Of a stretch of DNA of 7,048 nucleotides, positions 1 through 6,328 are shown one piece after another. This DNA comes from Bacteroidales bacterium (lineage in GTDB: Bacteria > Bacteroidota > Bacteroidia > Bacteroidales > P3), in the NCBI GenBank assembly GCA_004551865.1, contig SFPR01000067.1, positions 1 through 7,048 on the forward strand. The letters are read 5' to 3'. The position numbers and the translations under genes were made by a program. The notes under the pieces are model-generated. The model had not been told where the DNA came from. It did no database searches and was given only the letters and a program-made list of their open reading frames with translations. Each line of letters opens with the position of its first letter. Positions within the stretch are counted from its first letter, which is position 1.

Positions 1-88
1 GCCTCTTGCGAACTACGCTCAAGGAACGTATTTCATAACAATAACCACTCCGAAAGGCAAGCTGAACAAAAAATTTGTCGTTCAATAA
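1..88 (+). CDS. 3' end of a secreted protein with a type IX secretion C-terminal sorting domain (partial)
   Basis: Only the last 28 codons are visible, read from base 2 to the TAA at 86-88; the gene starts before the window. The residues end in YFITITTPKGKLNKKFVVQ. This is the pattern of the final two beta strands of T9SS type A sorting domains: G-x-Y-F/V-hydrophobic strand, a short G/K turn, then a K-K-hydrophobic end. In that family the domain directs export through the outer membrane by the Por/T9SS machinery and is usually cleaved and replaced by a lipid anchor. The cargo domain and its function cannot be seen. The very short visible part limits certainty, but the reading frame, the stop followed by a strong terminator, and the Bacteroidales context agree. 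A beta-sandwich end of another secreted protein is the main alternative. Confidence 0.72.
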   Translation, partial: PLANYAQGTYFITITTPKGKLNKKFVVQ

Positions 89-116
89 AGACAAGACAAA
101 GACTTGCAGAAGACAC

Positions 117-163
117 AAAAACGAAATCGGCGTTACACAAAATGTAACGCCGATTTCGTTTTT
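117..163. terminator. bidirectional intrinsic terminator between the T9SS cargo gene and ychF
   Basis: A perfect 21-bp inverted repeat (117-137 with 143-163) encloses a 5-nt CAAAA loop. The inner stem is GC-rich (CGGCGTTAC) and the outer stem is A-rich on the left and T-rich on the right, so each strand ends in a run of U. It lies 28 nt after the stop of the plus-strand partial gene. On the other strand it lies about 78 nt after the stop of ychF. It therefore probably ends both convergent transcripts. No other terminator-like hairpin with a T-run was seen in 164-241. Confidence 0.88.
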
Positions 164-241
164 TAGGAACACAGCCCTTGCGTAAAGCGAAACGACACGC
201 AGGATAAGCTGATGGGTTTGCTGTTGTACTGTTGTGTATTC

Positions 242-1345
242 TCAGACGTTGAAACGGAAGTGCATTATATCGCCGTCCTGCACAAGATAATCCTTGCCTT
301 CGACGCTCATCTTGCCGGCTTCTTTGCACGCTGCTTCGCTTTTGAGGCTTACATAGTCGTCGTACTTTATCACCTCGGCTCTTATGAAACCTTTTTCAAA
401 GTCTGAGTGTATCACTCCTGCACATTGAGGAGCTTTCCAGCCTCTTGTGAAAGTCCATGCTTTGACTTCTTGTTCGCCTGCGGTGAGGAAGGTTTGCAAA
501 TCGAGAAGGTGATATGCCGCTTGTATCAATCGGGCAACTCCCGACTGCTCCAAGCCAAGCTCCGAAAGGAATAGTTGTTTCTCTTCGTAGCTTTCAAATT
601 CGGCAATGTCCGATTCTATCTTTGCCGCAACAATAAGCATTTCTGCTCCTTCGGCTTTTGCTGCCTCTTCCACTTGTTTGGTGTAAGCATTGCCGTCTTT
701 TGCACTTGCCTCATCAACATTGCAAACATATAGTACGGGTTTGGAAGTCAAAAGACAAAGTTCCTTTGCCATCTTTATTTCTTCTTTGCTTTCAAACTCT
801 ACTGTTCTTGCACTCTTGCCCTGTTCCAAAGCCGCCTTGTAGCGTTTCAAAATTTCAAAGAGCAGTTTGGAGTCTCTGTCGCCCGATGTTCTTGCAGCCT
901 TTTCGGCTTTGGCATATCGGCTTTCGATTGTTTCCAAATCTTTGAGTTGGAGTTCGATGTCGATAATCTCTTTGTCTCTTATCGGATTGACGCTTCCATC
1001 GACGTGAACCACATTTGGGTCGTCAAAGCAACGGAGTACGTGGAGTATGGCATCGCATTCTCTTATGTTTGCAAGGAACTTGTTGCCAAGCCCTTCGCCT
1101 TTGCTTGCACCTTTGACCAATCCTGCAATATCAACTATTTCAACCGTTGCGGGAACTATTCTTTGTGGGTGAACCAACTCTGCCAAGACATTGAGACGTT
1201 CGTCAGGCACATTGATAACACCCAAGTTTGGTTCAATGGTACAAAAAGGGAAGTTTGCAGCTGCCGCTTTTGCATTCGACAAGCAATTAAACAAAGTTGA
1301 TTTGCCCACATTGGGCAAACCAACTATTCCACATTTCAATGACAT
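242..1345 (-). CDS. ychF: redox-regulated ribosome-associated ATPase/GTPase YchF (OLA1 family)
   Basis: The 367-residue protein matches the full length of the YchF/OLA1 family (E. coli 363). This is an Obg-related P-loop NTPase that prefers ATP, binds ribosomes and is linked to stress responses. The G1/P-loop GLPNVGKST is at residues 9-17, the G3 DIAG at 73-75 with the family-typical GLVKGASKGEGLGNKFL switch II after it, and the G4-equivalent NVDE at 209-212. This NxxE, replacing the GTPase NKxD, explains the ATP preference. A coiled-coil arm occupies about 128-200 and the C-terminal TGS domain about 284-366. Cys35 in NFPFCTIEPN matches the position reported to respond to oxidation in E. coli YchF. 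The ATG lies 3 nt after the tig stop with no room for its own promoter, so it is translated from the tig transcript. No truncation is seen. Confidence 0.97.
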   Translation of the reverse strand: MSLKCGIVGLPNVGKSTLFNCLSNAKAAAANFPFCTIEPNLGVINVPDERLNVLAELVHPQRIVPATVEIVDIAGLVKGASKGEGLGNKFLANIRECDAILHVLRCFDDPNVVHVDGSVNPIRDKEIIDIELQLKDLETIESRYAKAEKAARTSGDRDSKLLFEILKRYKAALEQGKSARTVEFESKEEIKMAKELCLLTSKPVLYVCNVDEASAKDGNAYTKQVEEAAKAEGAEMLIVAAKIESDIAEFESYEEKQLFLSELGLEQSGVARLIQAAYHLLDLQTFLTAGEQEVKAWTFTRGWKAPQCAGVIHSDFEKGFIRAEVIKYDDYVSLKSEAACKEAGKMSVEGKDYLVQDGDIMHFRFNV

Positions 1346-1348
1346 TCT

Positions 1349-2716
1349 TTACTTGCTGATTATTTTTGCAAACTCTTCGGTTGTAACACTTTGAGTTTTT
1401 GGTTTCATTTCGCTTTTCAAAGTGTTTGTAATCTTTTGCTCAAACAAGAACTCATACACATTTCGGCTTTGTTCTTTGTTTTCGAGCATATTGTTGGCAA
1501 TTTTCTCAACTGCTGCTTCTGTTTCTTTGATTTGGTCTTCGGTTGCATCGGCAGGAGTAGGGAAATAGTTGCGTACCAAGGCATCTTTGAAGTAGTTTTT
1601 CACCTCTTCGGTGCTTACTTCCAACTTATAGGTGTCTATCAACTTGCTTTCAATCAACTGCCACTTGATAGAGTCTCTGTAAGTGTTGTAGTTATCCGAA
1701 ATTTCTTTCTCATCAAGTTTGCCTTCATTGGTTTCGATTAACCAACGTTTCAAAAATTCATCCGGAAGAGCTATCTCGGTATTTTCAACCAAGGCTTTGC
1801 TTGCCTCGTTCATAAATTGACGATCAGATTGAGCAACATAGCTTGAGCAAAGGTCTTCTTTTGCTGCCTTGCGGAAGTCTTCTTCGGTTTTGATGTCTTT
1901 GCCTTTGTATGCCATCTCGAAAAGTTCTTCGTTCAATTCGTGCTTTGTAACGCGGCTGATTGAAGAAATCTTGAAATTGACATCTGATTTGAAGTCGCGA
2001 GCTTTGTCTTTCTCTATTCTCAAAATGGCAGACAATTCGGTCAAGTTCTTGAAAGCCTTTGCAAGGTTGAAGGTAACAACATCGTCTTTCTTTGCTCCGA
2101 TAAACTTCTTCTTTATCGAAACCATTGCAATCAAGTCGATAGAGATTGAAGTAGGGGTTTTTATTCCTCCTTCTTTCACATTGCCTTCTTCGTCCAACTC
2201 CTCTATTTCTCCATAAACCAAATCATTTTCGCCAACTGTTTCGGGTGATTCAAATTTGCCGAAACGTCTTTGAATGTCTTCAACAAATTTGTCCAACATT
2301 TCGTCGGTAGGATTAATATCGTAGTAAGTTACGTTTTTGTCGGTGAGGTTCAACTCAAACTCAGGTTGCATTGCAATGTCAAAATAGAAAGTGAAATCTG
2401 TTTGATTGTCCCAATCTATTGAAGGCGTTTTCTCGTTATTTGCCATAGGACTTCCCAAGATTTGCAACTTGTTTTCGTCAATGAAGTTGTACATTGCCTC
2501 AGACATAACTTTCTGAACGTGTTCTGCTCTGACAGATTTTTCGTACATCTTCTTAATCATTCCCATTGGCACTTGACCCGGACGAAATCCCGGTATATTT
2601 GCTTTTTTGCGGTAATCCTTTAACTCTTTTGCTACAGCTTCTGAATAATCTGCTGCAACAACATCAATCTTTAGGACGGCGGTCAAATCGCCTGTCGTTT
2701 CCTTTGTTACATTCAT
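1349..2716 (-). CDS. tig: trigger factor, ribosome-bound chaperone
   Basis: The 455-residue protein is trigger factor, which docks at the ribosomal exit tunnel and shields nascent chains. The ribosome-binding signature GFRPGQVP is at residues 43-50, the same place as the E. coli GFRxGxxP loop. The N-terminal domain spans about 1-150. A middle segment (about 155-255) sits where the FKBP-type PPIase domain belongs, and a long helical C-terminal chaperone domain follows (about 260-435), ending in a Lys/Thr-rich tail. The middle segment is strongly diverged and I cannot pick out the usual FKBP active-site aromatic pattern, so prolyl isomerase activity is doubtful. Trigger factors of Bacteroidota are known to diverge. 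It is followed by ychF after 3 nt and is preceded by its own -7 box (2763-2770). Confidence 0.93.
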   Translation of the reverse strand: MNVTKETTGDLTAVLKIDVVAADYSEAVAKELKDYRKKANIPGFRPGQVPMGMIKKMYEKSVRAEHVQKVMSEAMYNFIDENKLQILGSPMANNEKTPSIDWDNQTDFTFYFDIAMQPEFELNLTDKNVTYYDINPTDEMLDKFVEDIQRRFGKFESPETVGENDLVYGEIEELDEEGNVKEGGIKTPTSISIDLIAMVSIKKKFIGAKKDDVVTFNLAKAFKNLTELSAILRIEKDKARDFKSDVNFKISSISRVTKHELNEELFEMAYKGKDIKTEEDFRKAAKEDLCSSYVAQSDRQFMNEASKALVENTEIALPDEFLKRWLIETNEGKLDEKEISDNYNTYRDSIKWQLIESKLIDTYKLEVSTEEVKNYFKDALVRNYFPTPADATEDQIKETEAAVEKIANNMLENKEQSRNVYEFLFEQKITNTLKSEMKPKTQSVTTEEFAKIISK

Positions 2717-2762
2717 CTCTTTATCCCTGTCTTTTTTTGTTTTTTCTCTAAAATTTGGTTTG

Positions 2763-2770
2763 CAAAGGTA
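2763..2770 (-). promoter_or_regulatory. -7 promoter box upstream of tig-ychF
   Basis: On the minus strand the 8 bases read TACCTTTG, a full match to the Bacteroidota -7 consensus TAnnTTTG, followed by CA. They lie 46 nt before the tig ATG. No convincing TTTG -33 box is found 19-21 nt further upstream, so strength is uncertain. This box lets tig-ychF be transcribed independently of the lipoprotein gene upstream. Confidence 0.6.
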
Positions 2771-2811
2771 CTAATTTATTGTTAAATAGCATAGTTTTCA
2801 ACCACTGAATA

Positions 2812-3849
2812 TTAAAAACCGTAGTTCAATGCACCTATTGCGGTCAGCAGTTTTTCGTCATTTTGAGTAAAAGTGTGCTTGATATGTCTTCGCCTTGCGG
2901 CAAACAAACCATAACCGTTCTGAACGTTGGTATAAATGGGTTTGTCGCTCAAAATATTGCCCATTTGCAGGCTGTTGATATAGTATTCGTACATTTCCAA
3001 GTTGCACGATTGAACATATAATTCAAAGGCATTCACCCTGCCTGTCCAAGAACAATGTCCCTTTTTTTCTGCAAGGTTTTTCTTTATTCCGTTTACCAAA
3101 TCTGCCATATCCATATTAAAGGTAAACTCAAAGCCCGAATGCGTCGAAGTGTTTATCTTCGTTCCGAACTCTATGTCTGTATAGGTTTCTTGTCCGTCGG
3201 CTTTGTAATAAAATCTCATTATGGGTTGATAGACTTTTGCAACCTCTCCGAGGTGGTTTGCTTCGGCTCTGCTGTTGAGGTTGTACCAACTGCAAGTCAT
3301 GATGTTCTTTCCGTTTTTGGGAACAAAGTACATGATGCTCCCCGGTGAAGTTATGTCATAGTCGCCAATCAAACACGTAGTTGCCCAAGTCTCTTCAAGA
3401 GAAGATTTGTTGCGAACAATCACCTTGTATTCTCTTTTGAGGGCTTCTTCGTAAGACAATCTTCCGGCAGTTCTGCAACAATATATCGGAGCTATTTCAC
3501 TGTAAAAATCCCCTTCGGGTTTTGAATAGCTCTCATTGTAGTCAAAAAAGAAGGTATCGCAAATTGTCTCTTTGTCCCAAGGATAATATGATACCATAAA
3601 CACATCTATCTCTTCGGGCTTGTAATAAATCGAATCTCTTTCTTTTGCAAACTCAATATAGTTGCCACTTCCGAGAAAGCCCTTCTGAATGCGTAAGAAA
3701 GTTGTGTCGCTGTCTTGGTCCAATACTCCGTAAATGACCGTTACAGACTTCCAATCCTCATTAGGGTCAAACTCTACTTCGCAGCTTGTCATGCAAAAAA
3801 GCACCGACAGCAAAAGTACCAATCCCGATATTTCAAATCTGTTTTTCAT
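2812..3849 (-). CDS. outer-membrane lipoprotein, DUF4249-like
   Basis: The 345-residue protein has a lipoprotein signal: charged N-terminus MKNRF, hydrophobic core VLLLSVLF, and lipobox MTSC with the lipidated Cys at residue 23. Acidic residues follow (EVEFDPNED). The start at 3849 was chosen because it begins exactly at this signal and lies just after a -7 box; the open frame extends upstream to 4233 but only over pyrK. The mature part resembles DUF4249 proteins: an early strand SVTVIYGVLDQDSDTTFLRI and a C-terminal NVQNGYGLFAARR resembling the family's N-I-x-x-G-x-G-x-F motif. Members are envelope lipoproteins, often encoded near TonB-dependent receptors, and their role is unknown. Here no receptor is adjacent. 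It could be a related but separate Bacteroidota lipoprotein family. Seven Cys in the mature part beyond the lipidated one is notable for an exported protein. Confidence 0.75.
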   Translation of the reverse strand: MKNRFEISGLVLLLSVLFCMTSCEVEFDPNEDWKSVTVIYGVLDQDSDTTFLRIQKGFLGSGNYIEFAKERDSIYYKPEEIDVFMVSYYPWDKETICDTFFFDYNESYSKPEGDFYSEIAPIYCCRTAGRLSYEEALKREYKVIVRNKSSLEETWATTCLIGDYDITSPGSIMYFVPKNGKNIMTCSWYNLNSRAEANHLGEVAKVYQPIMRFYYKADGQETYTDIEFGTKINTSTHSGFEFTFNMDMADLVNGIKKNLAEKKGHCSWTGRVNAFELYVQSCNLEMYEYYINSLQMGNILSDKPIYTNVQNGYGLFAARRRHIKHTFTQNDEKLLTAIGALNYGF

Positions 3850-3872
3850 TTTGTCAAATGATTTTTGGAGTG

Positions 3873-3880
3873 CAAAGATA
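3873..3880 (-). promoter_or_regulatory. -7 promoter box for the lipoprotein gene
   Basis: The minus strand reads TATCTTTG, matching TAnnTTTG, with CA directly after it, 23 nt before the chosen ATG at 3849. No clear -33 TTTG is seen at the right distance. The short leader supports the lipoprotein start chosen here over longer upstream starts. Confidence 0.55.
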
Positions 3881-3890
3881 TGGAAAATCT

Positions 3891-3919
3891 CTTGATTTGA
3901 ATATTTTCTCGTACTTTTG
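3891..3919 (+). promoter_or_regulatory. promoter of the pyrK-pyrD operon
   Basis: TACTTTTG at 3912-3919 matches the Bacteroidota -7 box TAnnTTTG. CTTG at 3891-3894 lies 17 nt upstream and may serve as the -33 element; a second TTTG at 3896-3899 is too close (12 nt). The predicted transcript would start about 30 nt before the pyrK ATG. The leader is too short for an obvious pyrimidine-responsive attenuator, and no hairpin was seen in it. Confidence 0.6.
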
Positions 3920-3958
3920 CAGTGCTGAATTATAATCTTTTTACATAATTGCAGAATT

Positions 3959-4714
3959 ATGAAATATTGTAACGACTTTACGGTATTGGAAAATGAGGTA
4001 GTCAATTCTGCCTTTTTCAAACTGAGATTGAAAAGCGAGAGACCGCTTTGTGAAATTAGGGCAGGGCAATTTGTCGAGTTAAAGGTGCAAGAGCCAAACT
4101 CTGTTTTGCTTCGCCGCCCTATTTCGATACACGACATCGACAAATCGACCAATGAAATTGTGCTTCTCATACAAAAGGTCGGCAAAGGTACGAATATCTT
4201 GTCCAAGCTCAAAAAAGGGGAAAAAGTAAACATGATTTATCCTTTGGGAAACGGCTTTGAGTGCAAGGGAAAGAGTGTTTTGCTTGTAGGAGGCGGCGTA
4301 GGAACTGCACCACTTTTGCTTTTGGCAAAGCAGTTTGCCCAAATCGGCACAAGACCCAAAGTATTGCTCGGTTTCAGAAGTAGAGACCAACTGATGGATA
4401 CAACAGAATTTGCAAAGTATGCCGATGTTTTCATTTCAACTCAGGACGGCAGCGTGGGAGAACAGGGACTTGTAACCGAAAACAGTGTGTTTGCTCAAAG
4501 TTTTGACGCAGTTTATACTTGCGGACCAACTCCGATGATGAAAGCTGTGGCAAAAAGTTGCGAAGAAAGAAATATAGAGTGTTTCGTATCTTTGGAAAAC
4601 AAAATGGCTTGCGGCATAGGAGCCTGTCTTTGCTGTGTTCAACAGACCACAAGCGGACACAGATGCACATGTACCGAAGGACCGGTATTTCAGAGCAAAG
4701 AAATAGTATGGTAA
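3959..4714 (+). CDS. pyrK: dihydroorotate dehydrogenase B (NAD+), electron transfer subunit PyrK
   Basis: The 251-residue iron-sulfur flavoprotein passes electrons from the PyrD FMN through a [2Fe-2S] cluster and FAD to NAD+ in class 1B dihydroorotate dehydrogenase. The ferredoxin-reductase-like fold is visible: FAD-binding RRPIS at 52-56, GKGT at 76-79, the nucleotide-binding GGGVGTAP at 111-118, and CGP at 188-190. The cluster ligands are Cys218, Cys223 and Cys226 in CGIGACLCC, and Cys238 just before TEGPVF. Length is normal for PyrK. The ATG at 3959 follows the promoter by about 40 nt. pyrD begins 21 nt after the stop, giving a two-gene operon whose products form the PyrD2K2 heterotetramer in the cytoplasm. 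Confidence 0.96.
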   Translation: MKYCNDFTVLENEVVNSAFFKLRLKSERPLCEIRAGQFVELKVQEPNSVLLRRPISIHDIDKSTNEIVLLIQKVGKGTNILSKLKKGEKVNMIYPLGNGFECKGKSVLLVGGGVGTAPLLLLAKQFAQIGTRPKVLLGFRSRDQLMDTTEFAKYADVFISTQDGSVGEQGLVTENSVFAQSFDAVYTCGPTPMMKAVAKSCEERNIECFVSLENKMACGIGACLCCVQQTTSGHRCTCTEGPVFQSKEIVW

Positions 4715-4735
4715 AACCCTCAAAATGACAACCAA

Positions 4736-5641
4736 ATGGACAAATTGAAAATCAACATAGGCAGTTTGGAATTGAAAAACCCCATAATGACCGCTTCGGG
4801 AACGTTCGGTTTTGGCGAGGAATACATGGATTTTTATGACGTACAGACGCTTGGCGGCATAATTGTCAAGGGAACAACGGGCGAAAAGCGTGAAGGAAAC
4901 CCTGCCGTGAGAATGTGTGAAACCCCTATGGGAATGATAAATGCCGTAGGCTTGCAAAACAAAGGCGTCGATTACTTTTGCAGCACCATATATCCGAGAA
5001 TAAAAAACTACAAAACAAACATTATTGTGAACGTTTCGGGTTCGAGCATAGAAGAATACCGAACCGTTGCCGCAAAGGTGGCACAACTCGAAAACATTCC
5101 TGCAATCGAACTAAACATTTCTTGTCCCAATGTGAAAAAAGGCGGCATGGGTTTCGGCACAAACCCTCAAATGGCAGCCGAAGTAGTATCCGAAGTAAGG
5201 AAAGTTTATCCCAAACATCTGATTGTCAAACTTACTCCCAACGTTACCTCAATAGCCGAAATAGCAACGGCAGTCGAAGCAGTGGGAGCAGACAGCCTTT
5301 CGATGATAAACACAGTGCTTGCAATGGCTGTTGATGCCGAGAAACGCAAAGCAGTACTTTCCACCATAACAGCAGGTTTGTCAGGTCCTGCAATCAAACC
5401 CATAGGGTTGAGATGCGTCTATCAGGCTTCCAAAGCAGTGAAAATACCCATCATAGGCTTGGGAGGAATAACCAATGCAACCGATGCGATAGAATACATA
5501 CTTGCAGGAGCGAGTGCAATTCAGATAGGAACACAAAATTTTGTCAATCCTGTTGTGGGAAAAGAAGTAATCGAGGGCATGAAAGAGTACCTTGACCGCC
5601 ACAATATTGCACATATTTGGGATATAAGAGGAGTTATCTAA
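4736..5641 (+). CDS. pyrD: dihydroorotate dehydrogenase B (NAD+), catalytic subunit PyrD
   Basis: The 301-residue TIM-barrel flavoprotein oxidises dihydroorotate to orotate, the fourth step of de novo UMP synthesis. It is class 1B: soluble, with the catalytic base Cys130 in ELNISCPN rather than the Ser of class 2 enzymes, and with PyrK beside it. Other visible sites are TASGTFGFG (19-27) near the FMN, Lys45 in IIVKGTT, the substrate loop NAVGLQN (69-75), Lys165 in VKLTPN, SGPAIKP (216-222), and the FMN-phosphate motifs GLGGI (241-245) and GTQNF (265-269). Length is typical. An upstream ATG at 4725 is out of frame, which supports the start at 4736. Nothing follows in the operon before the tRNA promoter. 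Confidence 0.97.
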   Translation: MDKLKINIGSLELKNPIMTASGTFGFGEEYMDFYDVQTLGGIIVKGTTGEKREGNPAVRMCETPMGMINAVGLQNKGVDYFCSTIYPRIKNYKTNIIVNVSGSSIEEYRTVAAKVAQLENIPAIELNISCPNVKKGGMGFGTNPQMAAEVVSEVRKVYPKHLIVKLTPNVTSIAEIATAVEAVGADSLSMINTVLAMAVDAEKRKAVLSTITAGLSGPAIKPIGLRCVYQASKAVKIPIIGLGGITNATDAIEYILAGASAIQIGTQNFVNPVVGKEVIEGMKEYLDRHNIAHIWDIRGVI

Positions 5642-5694
5642 CGTCTTGCCTATATGGCAGTTTGTAATGCTCAGAACAAAAACTTGGTAAAAAA

Positions 5695-5726
5695 TTTGGC
5701 TGTTTCGGAAATTCGCAGTACTTTTG
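5695..5726 (+). promoter_or_regulatory. promoter of the initiator tRNA gene
   Basis: TTTG at 5695-5698 and TACTTTTG at 5719-5726 are separated by exactly 20 nt, fitting the Bacteroidota housekeeping consensus TTTG-N19-21-TAnnTTTG. It is the best-formed promoter in the window and ends 17 nt before the mature tRNA 5' end. Confidence 0.8.
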
Positions 5727-5743
5727 CAAAACGAAAGACAGAG

Positions 5744-5818
<75 letters not shown>

Positions 5819-5822
5819 AGGC

Positions 5823-5863
5823 AAAGAGAGAACTCAAAAGCAGGGTTCTCTCTTTTGTTTTTT
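5823..5863 (+). terminator. intrinsic terminator after tRNA-fMet
   Basis: A perfect 11-bp stem (5823-5833 AAAGAGAGAAC with 5845-5855) has an 11-nt loop and is followed by a T-rich tract at 5853-5863. It begins 5 nt after the tRNA CCA end and probably ends the tRNA transcript. Confidence 0.85.
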
Positions 5864-5964
5864 GAACTCGGGAGAATAAAATCACAATTTTCCAAATCTC
5901 GAAATTCCAAAATCTTTCACGTCTGCAAACATTTGATTTTCAAAACCTTCATTTCACATTAAAC

Positions 5965-6069
5965 AAAACGCCCTTTCAGTAAAATAATTCGCCGTTTTAT
6001 TCGAGTGAAACGCCGATTTATTTCACCAAAACGCCGTTTTATTTTTCTGAAAACAGCAATTATTTAACG
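5965..6069. repeat. degenerate tandem repeat, exact 21-bp period, about five units
   Basis: Units begin at 5965, 5986, 6007, 6028 and, more weakly, 6049. The core CGCC recurs at 5969, 5990, 6011 and 6032, always 21 bp apart. Units 2-4 share a core close to AAACGCCGTTTTATT; unit 1 diverges after CGCC and unit 5 keeps only GAAAA and TTATTT. The DNA between the tRNA terminator and these repeats (5864-5964) is AT-rich with nothing recognisable. The minus strand is open across the array (5962-6063) and would give a heptad such as RKIKRRF/GEINRRF, but there is no start codon, so coding is not supported. Function is unknown. Confidence 0.7.
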
Positions 6070-6084
6070 CTTTTGTCTTTCAGG

Positions 6085-6250
6085 GAGACTATTCTATGGT
6101 ATTATTAACTCGGGGCGACGCTTACGCTCTGCCCCCGAGCTTACCTCTTTTAGGCTTTCAGCCAGAGAGTTGTGTGAAACAGCACGTGAGGGTAAGCGAC
6201 AAAAAAGATACTTCGCCTTGCAAGGGCAAAAGCGTAAATTGGAAAGGCGT
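6085..6250. other. inverted-repeat-rich intergenic element, possible structured RNA or dispersed repeat
   Basis: The stretch has no supported gene but several nested complementary pairs. CTCGGGG (6109-6115) pairs with CCCCGAG (6133-6139). Directly next to it, GCTTACCTC (6139-6147) pairs with GAGGGTAAGC (6188-6197) with one bulged G. Inside that lies GGCT (6153-6156) with AGCC (6160-6163). CGCCTT (6214-6219) can pair with AAGGCG (6244-6249). A competing 7-bp pairing, CGCTTAC (6119-6125) with GTAAGCG (6192-6198), excludes the second stem. It is more GC-rich than the flanks. It lies before the promoter at 6254-6283, so it is not in the leader of the next gene. I do not recognise an RNA family. 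Confidence 0.4.
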
Positions 6251-6253
6251 TTC

Positions 6254-6283
6254 TTGCCGATTGAAAAAAAGGTCTTATCTTTG
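6254..6283 (+). promoter_or_regulatory. promoter of the secreted protein gene at 6329
   Basis: TATCTTTG at 6276-6283 fits the -7 box TAnnTTTG, and TTG at 6254-6256 lies 19 nt upstream as a -33 element. The predicted leader to the ATG at 6329 is about 40 nt and A-rich, as is common in Bacteroidota genes that lack a strong Shine-Dalgarno site. Confidence 0.7.
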
Positions 6284-6328
6284 CATACCAAATTTTGAAA
6301 AATCAGTATTAACAAAAAACATTAACAC

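Noticed and set aside
947..1300. Plus-strand frame of 117 codons antisense to ychF
   Set aside because: It is a shadow of the conserved ychF coding sequence, with no signal or domain of its own.
3850..4233. A 128-codon N-terminal extension of the lipoprotein reading frame
   Set aside because: It lies antisense to pyrK, has no family features, and the real lipoprotein signal peptide starts at 3849 just after a -7 box.
4436..5086. Minus-strand frame of 216 codons across the pyrK-pyrD junction
   Set aside because: It is antisense to two well-supported enzymes, and its composition, rich in Cys, His, Phe and Tyr, is typical of a shadow frame.
5965..6069. Possible CRISPR array
   Set aside because: The 21-bp period leaves no room for spacers and the repeat units are degenerate and contiguous.
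6094..6315. A 73-codon minus-strand frame in the same region
   Set aside because: There is no promoter or family similarity that I can recognise, and it overlaps the promoter of the downstream gene.
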